From contig VZSR01003806.1 of the NCBI GenBank assembly GCA_013398615.1, forward strand, positions 15,274,681 to 15,338,680: DNA of 64,000 nt, written 5' to 3'. The notes beneath the pieces are model-generated. The model searched no databases. It saw only the letters and a list, made by a program, of their open reading frames with translations, and was not told where the DNA came from. The stretch is from Brachypodius melanocephalos. Its lineage: Eukaryota > Chordata > Aves > Passeriformes > Pycnonotidae. The position numbers were made by a program, and so were the translations under genes. Of this stretch, positions 46,807-59,835 are shown one piece after another (the first letter of the stretch is position 1; the number at the start of each line of letters is the position of its first letter).

Positions 46807-49800
46807 AGGCACGTGTGAGTCTCTTGCACCAATTTAAACATGTCTATCAGGCTCTTCTTTTGAGGGACTTTGAAAAACCCGAACCACTGTAGCTTTAAGG
46901 TGGCTGCAGATAATAGTATTATTGTTTCTTATAATTAGCAATCTGCTGAAACTTTAAATCCTTCTTGAAAGATAGGATCTGTGTGAGAAAAGGGGTAGTG
47001 TTCCATAAGCTTTATTGCTTTTTTCATTTTTGTTTGCCTCCAAACCAAAGCAACAGTGTGTCTATTATTATTGTATTCTGGCTTAAACTGCTAATGGCTT
47101 TATTTTTTTTTCCCATGTGGAGAAAAATCAAGTCTAGCAATATTTTAGTCTGACATTTATCTGCGTCAAACTTTAGTTATGCTCAGGAGGTTGTTTAATC
47201 TTCTCGGAGTAATGTTCAGAAATGTGGCTTTTTGTTTATCCTTATAACCTGTTCTTATTGTGTGTATTTCTGGAAGTTGTCTTCAGTTTAGGATGAAATA
47301 TTAGAGCTATGCAAATAATTTAGTGACCCAACCAGAATGAGACTTAGCCTACATATGTAAACTGTGCTTTTCATTGCCTTGTTTTGCATAGCTGTTTTTT
47401 TCCCGTAACATCCATGTTGATATTTCCTAATAATGCCTATGGTATTTTAATTGAAAATTAACATTTGGTGTTTGAATAACTAGCTCTTTTAAAAACAGAG
47501 GGTATCACTGTGATTTATTGAGAAGTGGAAAAACATCCTGTCATAGCAAGTAGTTGTTGCATTGCAAGTAATGACCTGTAACACTTAATTTGGATGAATT
47601 TTTGTTCATGTTCATTTTGCTTACAATAAAGGGTCTTAAATGAACTCTGAAATACAAACTGAGTTCTTGGTCTAAAACTGCCTGACTTTCCTGCATTTGT
47701 TGTCTCCAGTAGCTTATGAAATGCGTGCACAGTGTGCCAACCTTTCCCTTAACAACAAAACCTATGAGCAAATGTTCAGTGTGAATTATATTACCGAAAT
47801 AAAATATTCTATAGTTGTCATGGTTACAAATAGAGGCAGGGTTACTGGTTTTCATCTGCATGCTGGGGAGGGGGGGATATAGTTTTGCCACTTTTTAATT
47901 ACATTTCTAATGAGGGTTGGTCTTATTTCAGATACCCAATATAGTAGATACATGGCACAGTGAATTTGATTTTGTCAAAGTCTTGCTGAAATGAAACAAA
48001 AAGTGGTGGTATGCAGGAACAAACCCTTGTTCAGTTGTTTTTCGAAGCAGATATCTTGTGGGAAGAAAGTAACCAGCTCTGTTTTGTCTTGGCTTCTAGA
48101 TTAGCATGCTGCCAGGGTTGCTGCTCTTCTTCAAACAATAGTAAAAGGTATATAGTGTGTATGTTGACTGGAAATCTACTTAATGAAAGGGGAGGAAGGC
48201 ATGGATCTAGGAGTTAGATGTGATTTTTGGGTGTACTAAGCACTGCATCTGGTGCTATCACTTTAGGTGCCTGTTTGCAAGGGGAATGCATTATGCCCAG
48301 GTTTGCTGTGCTGGTCTCTCCGGTGATGTTGCTCCGCTCCCACGTGTCCCGCCCTGCCAGGTAGCAATCCGTGGTGGCCCTGGGAGCTGCTCAGGTTTGG
48401 ACTGTGCTGGCAGCCACCAGGATCGGGACTGTGACTGTTTGCAGTTGTTGGCGTTTATCCCAGTACTGTGTCTCTCCTTCTCTGTGCTCATCTGCAATTC
48501 AGTCTTGTCCATGCCTACTTGTTTTCCTGACCTTTTAATTTAGTTCCTATACCTGATGGACCCAGTTCTTCTGAAGCACAGGAAAAAAATAAATAAAGAG
48601 CCAAAAGAATTTTTTTTTCCTTCCCTTCTTATCTCTGTGTGCTGTGGTGGAAACTCACACACAGCATTAGGGTGGGAAAAGTACCCCATGACCTGTAAAT
48701 GGAGAGAGAAACTCCAGGCTGTCCTGCCGTGTTTAACACTTGTATCTTGCATCATACCCTTTTTGTGCGATTTATTTTTAATCTTAAAACTCATTTGAGT
48801 TTTCTTTTGCACTTGGAAATTTTGGTCTCTCTCTAATATTTTTGTTGAGGTTTTCTATCATCCCTTCCTTAGATTGAGCATAGTCTTACTTTTGTTGTTG
48901 TGATGACTTGTCCACTAAACTCCATTGATCACTTGGATTTGCTGCCGTAGGCTGTGGACCCAGGAAGCCCAGACAGCTGAGGGCCTTATCCCAAAGCTGC
49001 TCTGTTTGCAGAGCCTCAACTTTATAGTGCAGCACTGAAGTCTACATAATTTTCAGATCACTAACTCTTTGTGCTGCAGTCAAGACTTGCAGCTAGCTAA
49101 AAATCTCAGCATGGTTTAGTGACTTACTTGGTCCTTCTGCTTTTTTGGTTTTTCCTCCAGATCTTCCATTTTGCACAGTGTGCTGATTCAGTAACCTTAA
49201 ATGTGCCATAGTATCATTAGGTTCTGTGATGTGTTTGTGTATCTAATCACTTCCTTAATGTACTCACCTCTTTGCAGAAGAAAGACAGTGTGAAACCTAT
49301 ATCCTAAAGCCCACAAACATACAAATTAGATAATGTTGAATATGCCTGCAGGTAACTGAACTACTGCATTAACCCTTTGTCACATTTTTCTAAAAAATTC
49401 TCATTTTATGTTGGCTTACCCCCTGTGGAGAATGGTTTCAACATCCCTCTGTGCAGTTAACTGTTCCATAAAGTTACTTGTAGGAAGGTGGAGCTCCTGT
49501 GTGGAGGCTTAAGATGTTCTTCCCAAGAAATAAACTACCAACAGCAAATCCAAGTGTGAGGCTGTATGAAACCTAAACAGCTTTGACATGCTTCTGTCAC
49601 TTCTGTGTTTCCTTTATTACCAGAAGTACAAAGAACTCCTCAGCTATAAAGAAAGACATTAAAAGGAAATAGGTTAGAAATCTCTTATGGGAACGCCTTT
49701 CTGTCAGCTTTTTGCAAGTCAACAGTGCTTCCCAGGGTGTGAATATGCATCGTGTACCTGGTGTGGTGAAACCAGACCTGCTGCAAGCAGTGCCCAGAAG

Positions 49801-52800
49801 CCTTCCCGGTGTGTTATTATGCAGTCAGTTACCTCTGTGCTGTCTTGACCATCTGATAAATGACAGTAACTGAATTCCTAGTCACACTCTTCCATAAATA
49901 ATTTTATGTTGTGGATTAGGATATGTGGAACATGGGACCATTTTGTCTAATTTTTATGTGCTGCTTGCTTTTTTATTTTTTTCATCTATGATGCTTAGGT
50001 TTAGGTTTTCAGATATTCACAACTTGTGTTTTGGCCATAATTGGCATTAACTTCAGAAAAACACAGGGTTTTCTGGGGTGGTTTTAAATTTCAGGTAATG
50101 TATAGTGCAGGCTTCCAATAATAGTAATACTGATTCTGTGAAACAGTCTGCTGAAGCTGTAGACAAAGACTTATTTTGAAATGAACTCAGTGTTCCCTTT
50201 GTAGCATTCCGTGGTTTGTGTTTTTGTTTAATTCCCTGCCATCCGTTACAGTATGCTATATGATGTGTGATGTTAAGTGCTGGGATTTCTGTTCAGGTTT
50301 GTTTTTTTCTTGGATTAGTCTCCAGTTTTAGAGCTCTATGTAAGTACAGGTAGTACACAGTTTGATTGGGAAGCAGATTATATCTCAAGGTGTGTGTTGG
50401 AACTCGTTCAGTGCAGGAGTTTGCAAGAAAATCTGCCACTGATAGAATTGCTCTGCAACATTGCTGTTAACTAAAAACTGTTAAGTGTGCCCTGGCAGGA
50501 GTATTTCTTGGACTGTCAGTGTAGTTGAGAGATATTGTGAAGAATCCTTCAAGTTGTTACGGAGGTATCTGAGGCAATAGCAGTGTTTGGTGGCAGGACT
50601 CAAATTCAGGATGTGCCTAATTTGTTGAGCTGGACTCTATTCATATGTCTCTTTATATTTTTGAATCTTGGGGATAGACTCATTATCAATCTTCACTTCT
50701 GTTGTTTGTTTGTTCTTTTAAAGCTCCCCAGACAAACCCAAAAACCTCCACCGCAAGACCAAGATCTGCATGACAGTGCAGCCTTCAGAAATCCTGGGTT
50801 TAAAGTGTGATTTAGGGCCTTTTGCTTCAGACACTACTTAAAGTCCATGCTGATGAGTAATTAATATTTAAATTGGATAATTCTACTCTAAGATCTGCTT
50901 TGTCAGACCTTGTAGGATTTTGGTTTCGGTCTGCAAAAGCAATGTTGGTGGATTTGCAGATCACAGCATGCTGTAGCTACTCAGAGAAAGGTTTATTTTC
51001 TCAGTCCGAGGCTTAAACATGCTTTTTCTCTTAATTAGAGGGAGAAGAATTTAAATGCTGTTGTTTTTTTCCAGCCACAGGTAAACCCCAGATCAAAAGG
51101 AGAGGTGAAAGAGTTCAGGAAGTTCATTGCAGTAATCGCACAACGTGGAATAACTTTGAAGTGGCTGCAGCTGTGTTTACCTGTGCTTTGAAATCTATAT
51201 GTATTGCAAAGTTCGGTTGATTTGTAGCTTGTTGAGCACCTGAATACATTAAATGATTCCTAACATATTGTATACTTCAGAAACTTCATTTTTCACTTTC
51301 TCGTGATTTTTTATTGTCTCTTGCCTGCCAAGGGTGGAACAATGCCAAATTGGAACACTTCATATTACAAAATGTTGTTGGGTATATAAATGTCTGGAAA
51401 ATACTTTTGAAACTGTATGAAATGCTGCAGAATGAAGTTAAGCAATATCTTCTTGAGCTTATTCATTAACCCTTTATAAAGATTGGAAAAGCAGTGGCAG
51501 AGAAGCTGCTAATTATATATGAAGTTTCTTATGTTCCAATACAACCAGTAGAGCACAAAAATATATGTATATGGAAATGTATAGACTATTTCAGCCGCAT
51601 TGACCTATACACAATGAAAGGGCTCCTTGATAGTGCCTATATTCCTAAGTGTATCTTTAATATTGGATAGCTCAGCAGAGCTATTTAGCATGATGGTTTT
51701 GCTTGGATTATCAAGGCCAGGAACTCTGATGGCAATGGAAGTTGGTTCTTCTGGTTGAAGTTTTTTGTGGTTTTTTTGTTGTTGTTTTTTGTTTGTTTTT
51801 TTTTACTTTTGCCCTCTTATTGAGTGTCTTTTTAGTGAAATGAGTTGGAGGCTCTAAGAGATATCTCTGATGATTCTATGAATGAAAGAAGGAAAAGAAT
51901 GGAAGAAACACTTCTAAAATTTTACTGGAGTCACTGGAGTAGGAAGAAATTTCTGGAAGGTTGGAGTAAGTGTCTGCTTGATTAGGAGATACTGGTTATA
52001 TTTTAAGGGTTTTATATAAAAACTGGATCATATAAATATCTGCTTCAAAGATGCAACTTGTTTCTTTCTCATCCAGGAGTAGATGCAACAAAGCTTAGCC
52101 AGACATTCTTCATGACAGTGGACTGCCCTGCTTTCCCCCTAGACTGTGGGTTTCTCCCTAGTTGTTCAAAAAGCTCAATATATTACATCTGAAAAACCTC
52201 TCTACTACCACAGACACTTTTGCAGTCCATCCTACTCAGAGTAGAGAAATACCAGATACGCTAAGATATTGTGTGATGAGAGGTTATGAAAAATGCTGTG
52301 CCTTCTTCCTGTAGAAGGGCACAAAAAGTGTGTGACTGACACTCCCAGGTCATCTCTGACAGACTTGCTAATGAAATGCAAGGCAAAATGTTAAATGTAC
52401 TGCACTGCCCTCTTTATTATGCTATTTTTGGCGATCATATGAGGAAAGTATGTATCCTTTAAACACAAGTCACTGCTCTGAGTGTCTTCCCTTCCTTCTC
52501 TCCCCCACACTGTTTCACATTTCTAAACATTGAGCATACCAATCAATATTCCATTAAGAGGAGAATTAACTTGGGAGAAGCTTGCATGTATTTGCATGTA
52601 GTAGCTTATTTCTTGGTCTGTGGCTTTGTGTTGCCTTTCCCCAGTGTCAAATTTTCTTTTTTTAAGAGCACTCCAAATATTTGTGCAATTACTTCTAGTT
52701 GTGAGGTTTGCCATGCCCCATCTTAATTTTGTCAATATGAATTGCTGGTAGAGCTGTCTGCAATGCCCTGCTTGCAGGCAACATCAGTCAAATGTTTGTA

Positions 52801-55154
52801 GTTACCTTTTTGCTTCTGTTTTACAATAGCTGGGCATCAAGGTACTAGGCTTCAGATCAAATGTTGCCCCCGGTTACACACATGTAGTTAACAGAAATCA
52901 ATGTTGCATAGGCGTAAATGAAAGTTGAGTTTGATCTTTGGTGAGTTAACTCTTATCTCTTTTACACTGATGCTAGTCTGGATTTTCTGCAGGCTGGATT
53001 GAATGCCCGTTCTCAAATTCAGAATTCGCAAGGCTTTGGCTGTCAGTGCCAACATTTTATTCCTTATGGTCTTTGTATGAGACTGAAAGTAAGAACCTCC
53101 TTCTGAGGTCTGAGCCTTAAGACTGCAAACAAATGTAATGAGATGTGATTAAAACCTGCCTGTAGCACATAAGAGCGTGGGTTGTGGCTGCATGGGACCT
53201 CCTGGGGAACCTCTCAGTTGATCTTGATGTGTGAATTGTCACAAGAGCTGCTGAACTGTGGACCAAATCCTGATCTAGTTAACACCTGTGGAGCTGACAT
53301 ATTCCAATATGTATCTGATGTTGCACAGTGCTTCTCTACCCTGAGGAACAAATCACTTGTGAAATTCAACTGTGAAAGTCTTGAGGTCGAAGAAAAAGTC
53401 TGCAAATCTCAGTAGATGACAGCAAATGCGACAGAGAGAAGGAAATGTTTGCTTGTTTCTGGTTTGTATGGTCCAGGTGCTTCAGTACATTTTCTTCTTT
53501 TCCTTCAGTTTTTGATTATAATGTACCGAATTTGTCCTTATTCGTCAAATGAAGTTACATTTGGTACCCTGAAGACATTATATAAATGTTCAACCCATTC
53601 TTTAGGCTTTTTGAATCTCTGAAATAAAGCCTATTTCCTAGTATATTTTTCCTTTTTGGAAGAAAAGTGTATAGTTATATCATTAAACTTCTGGGCAGTT
53701 GGAGTTTTGCAACATAACAGTCTTATCTCTCTGGGAACTAAAAGGCAATGTGAAGTTGTGGCCAATATTTGAGTTACTTGGGAGAGGGGGAAAAAAGCAT
53801 AGAAATGGTACAGGATTTAAGGAAATAATAAGGCTTGCCTGAAGTCCCTGAAATGTGAGATTGTCTATAAAAGTGGTACTTGGATACAGAACTGCACCCA
53901 GAGATGAAGAGGAGAATTGTGATTGCCCTAATACTCTTTATTTTGGTTTATTTGTTTTTCCTCTGTCTCAGAGAGAAATTTTGAAAGACCATTTGTGTGT
54001 GTAGGGTATGTTCTTGCTAAAAAAGAAATTGAAGCAAGTTTTCCTTAAATTCACTGTTTCAATATCACACTTGAACAGTTCACAGCAGCATCCTTCAAGC
54101 CTTCTAAAAACTATTCTTAGACAAATATTGTTGTTGCAGCAGCTAAGTTACTGAACTATTGTATTTCAAGAATAATACAAGTAAAACAAAAACCCCAACC
54201 TTTGTGCCATGCTGGCATCTTTATTCAGAGAACTGCATCCAGCTGCAGTGCCCTGATGGCAAAGTTAAGGTGCAGTGGGCTGGAGATCAGGAATGACACC
54301 CAGCTGGGTCAGGTTGAGAAGCTTAAACACTAATTTGTGATGGAAATGCAGGTGCAGCTTGAGCCCAGGCATCTCCTGCTTGAGGTGATGGTTAACCAGG
54401 GCATCATCAGGCACTCATCTCAGGAGGCCAGGGGGCTGGTTAGACTGCTGCTGTGTGTAATCCAAGTGGAAGTCCTCCTTAACCATTTCTTGCCTATTTT
54501 TAGGCTGCACTGTTTATCAGGCAGTTATTCAACTTTAGGAAAATATGAACAGGCTCAGATTTCCTCAGGATATTTAATGAAATAGCATCACATATGACTT
54601 AGTATAAGTCTTTTCCTGTCTAAATATTATCTTGTAAAATTAGACTCTATCAGTTCATGGCTTTCAGTAGACCAGTCATCTCTTGAATTTGACTACAGCC
54701 ATTTCAGGGTTGGCTTAAAAGGATAGTTTTACTCTAGAAACAAAGCACGAAACCCTTATTTTTGTGTAAAAAAGATTGGAAATTTAAAAATAATCAGAAC
54801 TATTCAGCCTTGGGCTATCTTTTTGATTATGAATTTGAAAGATTAAAAACTCTCAAGATTAACTAAGAGGATAAGATCCAAGAAATGTCAGTGCTCATTT
54901 TACCTAGATAACGTTACTTTTAATTTAAGGCAAAAATTTAGGATTAATACCTGGGCATTGTGTGTATAACTATTACATGCACAAATAGACCATTTAATCT
55001 TGGCTTGCTATATCTAATAAACCAAAAATGTTTCACTGTATCTGCAGTCAACATTATGTCCAGAGGTGCTCACAAGAATTATGATCAGAAAGCTCATACA
55101 GGAGAGCACCGAGTGACAGCATTGCTCTGTGAAACCCATGGCCTCTGTTTTCAG

Positions 55155-55176
55155 AAAAAAAAAAAAAAAAAAAAAA
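55155..55176. repeat. poly(A) run, 22 A
   Basis: An uninterrupted A22 following TTTTCAG. No retroposed parent sequence was recognised upstream. Confidence 0.9.
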
Positions 55177-55771
55177 GATAAATGTAGCTCTGAATCTCTG
55201 TGTGGGCTGTTGGCCAAAAAGAATTTTAAACAAAAAGTTTCTGATCTTAGCCAAGCCTAGAGCAGGCTCTAAGCATTGGTATCTGACCTGTCTGCCACTT
55301 GAGAGGGAAGGAGCTCTATACAGAGCAGGGATGCAGGACTTGGATAAAGGCACGTGTCAAAGAAATGAGTGGGTTTTGACAGGCTCCTGTTTTTCTTTCT
55401 GAGGGCAAAAGGAGAGCATGAATGTTAAATCACAAAATTTCTTTATACCCCAGAACAACTTCATGAGCAAAGTTTTGTTGCCCAGAAACATCTAAAAAAG
55501 GACAGAAATGCTTCACATTCCATGTATAGTGGAAAGTTGCAAATATTTTTGGCATAAAGCAACAATTAACTGCAAATTGTGCAGTGGAAGCTGGAAATAA
55601 ATATCTAACTATCCTGATGAACCAAGAAAGTTCCATATTCTGTATGAAATGGAAGCACAAAGATCTTCCAGGGAACTCTGGAAGGCAGTGGAGTTCTTCC
55701 ATTTTCCTTCATGTGACCTCAGTGTTCTATTCTGCCTTTTTATTTAGCTGCCACTCTGAAGCTTTGCTGTT

Positions 55772-55777
<6 letters not shown>

Positions 55778-55811
<34 letters not shown>
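55778..55811. repeat. microsatellite (CA)n, about 17 units
   Basis: A pure alternating CA run followed by AAAACCCCACC. A likely polymorphic dinucleotide marker. Confidence 0.95.
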
Positions 55812-55814
<3 letters not shown>

Positions 55815-55979
55815 CCCCACCACCAACAAAAAAAACAACCTAGGAACTATGTGGGGTCATCTTGAGTTCTGTGTGTAACTGCAGCTTTTTTTGGTTGCTT
55901 TAGGGTCAGACTTGTGCAGTCTCATCTGCCTGGTAGCTCTCTTCTTCCAGTGTGGCTGGTTTGCCAAACCAGTCTGCTT

Positions 55980-56005
55980 TACATATATATATACATATAT
56001 ATATT
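55980..56005. repeat. microsatellite (TA)n with one CA interruption
   Basis: ACATATATATATACATATATATATT, a short self-complementary AT-rich run about 170 bp after the CA microsatellite. Confidence 0.85.
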
Positions 56006-56728
56006 CTCAGAGTAGCTGTACATGCACTCTGCCCCCAAGTTGCTGCATTATATCTTCTGTCACTGCATCTTAAACCTTCAGTTCTCTTTTTTTAGACTTA
56101 CATCACTTCAGATTAATGAAAGCACCACCCACAATTATTGAGCATCTGAAGGATAAAACGCATCGTGTTAACTTTCAGTTTATATTTGAGGGATTTTTTT
56201 TTTCAACCTTTGATTTTTCTGTTTAGGCAATAAACTCTTCTGGAACAAGGGCTGTTATTTTTTGCCTGTACGGTTAGAGCTGCCTCCCTAGTTGTGCTTG
56301 GTGCTTTAACAGGACAAAAATGATTCATGAGCTCTGAAAATGCTGTTATTCTCCGCCCCTCCTTTATCCAGTTCAGTCAACAAATACTCTGTTATGCTGA
56401 GGCAAAGCAGAACTTAATGCCACTTTTCTGCTTTTCTTAATTGCTTATTTTTTAAGATGAAAATATATCTTAGAGAGGTAAAAAGAACATTGTAGAATGT
56501 TGCGATTCCTAAAACTATTTTAATAGGATTTTTAAAAAAATTTGAGATGATTTAAATCCAGAGATAGTGAGCAGTAGAACAGGCTTGTTAGTCAGGAGTG
56601 TATCTGTTTCTTCTGGAAGGCAAGTATGTGCTTTGTCTCACTTAATTAAAAATAGTAATCCCAGGAATATATCGAAAGCTCCGAACAATTTCGGAGGTGG
56701 TTGTTGATGTAGAGGTCCACAGTCACGC

Positions 56729-56742
56729 CCACCAGAGGGCAT
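56729..56742 (+). promoter_or_regulatory. CTCF-like motif
   Basis: CCACCAGAGGGCAT matches the CTCF core CCACCAGGGGGCGC at the first eight and most of the next positions (CCACCAG-AGGGC). It lies on the plus strand, opposite to the motif at 23201-23214. A 6-bp inverted repeat CTCCGA...TCGGAG sits about 45 bp upstream. Binding is inferred only from the motif. Confidence 0.4.
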
Positions 56743-58673
56743 TTTATCACCAGTTTCTTGGGGAAAAAGTTTTTTTCCTTAAGTCATGAATAAAGTAGTA
56801 AATATTGGACGGGAAAGCAATGTATGAAACATTGTACAGATAGCTTTTTTGTTTATATATAAATACATATGCTTATTTCCTGGCTGTATTTATATGTAAA
56901 TAAGTAATGATGTTGGCTTGAATGGTTGGGTTTCCCCTCTGCTTTCTAAATACTTTCTAATTTTACTTAGAGATAATCTGGGGAGAAAGGAATTCCTTAA
57001 AGCTGGTGTAGCCATGGGGTACCAGGGCACTGCCCTCCTCACCGCACAAGTGCAGTAGATGCTCTGGATGATTGCAGTGAAGCCTTTCTCCCCCTTTCCA
57101 GGGCACTGGGAAGCAGAGGCTGCTGTTCAGAAGCCCTACTCTTTTAGGAGGCTGGAATTTGCGAATATAGTTAATAGCAAAGCCCCTGGATCTAAAGGAA
57201 GCACTTGGCAGCTGGGGAAGTGTACATCTGCCAGATGGACCTGACATCTTGTGTTTGGCAGCAGTTAATGCTAAGGCATGATATGCAAAATGCAAGGATG
57301 ACAGCTAGGAAATGAATTTTTATTCTAAAAACTGTGTTTTGATTTTGGTTTTTGATTTTTTACTCATCCGTTATGAAATCAAGCTCTGCAGAAGGAAGAA
57401 AAAAAAATCTGCTCCTGAAAATACCTTTTCTGGCCAGCTTTCAGGGTGTTTCCTCATGAAGCTGACATCTGTGCTGAAGGTTGGGCTGCCCTAGTTCAGA
57501 TGCGTGACCTTCGTCAGCCTGATACAGCACATAAAATGTGATTAATTCCCTTCGATTCCCTATGGATAAATATATTCTCTCCAGCAGTGCCCCTGTGACT
57601 TGTTTGCAGCCTCAGCAGAGGCCTGGGGTCATCTGAGACCAAGCTGTAAACCTGGGCAGGGACATGAAGGCAGAGCAGTGATGAAAGCCTTTATCTCTGC
57701 AGGACATTCTCTGCGTCTGTGTGGGCTGTGCTCTGAACTATTTGATGGGAGATTTGGAGACTTTGTGATCTTTGAGAATCTGGCCCTTATCCACAGAGGA
57801 TAGTGATCTTGTTTGGGATGAAGGGAGGCAAAGGTAGAAGGCAAGAGCATAGTTCTTTGGAGCACAACCTCTGGGCAGATGCCTGCAGTAAGGATGGATG
57901 CACTGTGTGGTTTGTGTGCTGCTGGAGGGAAGGCAGAAGATGCTCTCTTCCCCTTATTCCAAGAGTTTTGTGGTGCTCTGGTCTAAACACTCTTCTGTGC
58001 AAAATAGGGTGAAGACCCTCAACATATGGTGGCTGAGGGGCTGTGTGGAAACAATTGCTCAGATCTTTAAATGATTGCAATGAAAAAGTGAGGTGAAGGA
58101 TTAATCAAGACTACCTCTGCCTCAGCAGCAGCAGGCAGTCTCCTACTAAACTACCTTAATGTTTTTCAGCCTCTTTATTCAGATGATATATCCTTTAGCC
58201 AGGAATTTTTTTCCAGCAATGTAAGTGTCTGTGCAAATAAATTACCTATAAAAGAATTTTATTAATTCTCTAGAACTAAAACTTTGAATAACATTTTTAG
58301 CTAGATAAATTTGCTTTCTAGAACTGTCCAGATGATTTGATTAAGACCTATGTCTTTGCCACCTTGTCATCACTGAATTTAGTAACTTAATATCTCCAAG
58401 GGTTGTAAAAGATATCTTGTGGCTAAGAGTTGAGGGAGTTGTGGGGTTTTATTAATATTTGAGGGCTCAAGCGTAAATCAGTATTAAAAGGATTTTGGAT
58501 GTGATTCTGTATTTTGGTTCCTTGGGCTTTAATTTTGCCTGTGGTGATGAGCTGGACCACATATTAATGTGGACCCAACCGTAAAGACTTAAGTGAGGGA
58601 GTGTTACTGTATTGGGTGAGTTAGTCTGCTAAGAACTTTGTTAGCATGAAAAACCCCAAACCTGTTAGGGTGT

Positions 58674-58698
58674 AAAAAAAAGAAAAAAAAAAAAAAAA
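58674..58698. repeat. A-rich run with one G
   Basis: AAAAAAAAG followed by 16 A. Simple-sequence run; no associated element was recognised. Confidence 0.85.
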
Positions 58699-59744
58699 GT
58701 AGATGGCAGCACTAAGCTGTTCTGAAGAAGAGAGAATTTGAAGGTGAGAGAGATGAAAAAGCCTGTTAAATCTGCAATTATTGCAACAGTGCAGAGCTCC
58801 CGCAACATGATAGTAACTTGTATTAGCAAAAGAACCTTGCAATCTGGTTTCCCTGCTGTTATGTTGGGAGTAGATGCTACTGCTTCTTCTCATTTTATTT
58901 GTAAGGACCATATGAGGTCTCAATGTAACTCTGAGCTAAAACAAGCTCATATCTAGGTTTCCTACAGAGAGACTTAAGGATTTGACCTGACTGCTGTTTG
59001 TATCTTGGTGCTAACTTGTTAGCACTATTGTTATTGTATGAGAAACAATTCCTTTGCTTCCAAAGTATGTTCAAGGACATATGTGACATCAACATATTTT
59101 CATTGAGGCATGTAGGTCTGTGGCAAAGTTCTGAGTTATTTGTTCTGGTAGTAGGACCACATAGCCAGTAATGTTTTTTGACAGAAATACGGAAGACCAG
59201 ACTGAAATTTGATCAAGATGCTGATTATTCTGCATTTGAATTAGTATTTTAATGTGCCTCAGCAGAAGTCTTTCATATTAAAAAGAGCTACTTGTCACCT
59301 TTTGCTTACTTTGCTGCTTTTCTCAGTCTGATGTCAAACACTGATTTAAGGCACCTCTGGAGGGGGGTGGGAGGAAATTCTTTCCTTGGAGCCAGGTGAA
59401 TGCCTTGCTTGAAATCTATTTCTGAGCAGCAAAATACTGTCTTTGCATTTTGTGAACTCCAGAATAAAACAAGAAAAAACCCAAGTTCTCTATTTTTGTT
59501 ATTGTACTTATGTTTTGAGTCAGCCTGTCCACTAATAAACTGAGGAGTTGGCAGCATGTGCCTGGGTAAAAAACCTGAATACTTTCAGGACATTCAGCTT
59601 TGAACAGAATGGGAGAAAATCCATGTATTTTTAATTACCAAACCAGCTGTTTCCAAGGTTTTGTCTGACCAGCACTCTCTTTAGGGAGCAGGAGAACCTG
59701 CTGATGGTGCAAAAGGTGAGCTGCTTGGGCTCTTGTCAGGCTTG

Positions 59745-59835
59745 GTGCTGTGACAGCTTCCTTGGGGAAGCCTGTTTTAGTGCTCAGCCATCCTCTCAGT
59801 GAAGAACCTTTTCTAGTGTCTATTCTGAACTGCTT
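59745..59835 (-). mobile_element. CR1 LINE, short decayed fragment
   Basis: The plus strand reads TTGGGGAAGCCTGTTTTAGTG, then CTCTCAGTGAAGAACCTTTTC and TAGTGTCTATTCTGAACTG. This corresponds to the antisense CR1 phrases 'gggcagcctgttccagtgc', 'ctcacagtaaagaatttcttc' and 'taatgtctaatctaaac'. Only about 90 bp align by eye, with many differences. The 3' tail is missing. Confidence 0.6.

Noticed and set aside
54337..54585. 82-codon frame with a vaguely retroelement-like segment
   Set aside because: The resemblance is a few residues only, with no catalytic motif and no flanking retroelement signals.
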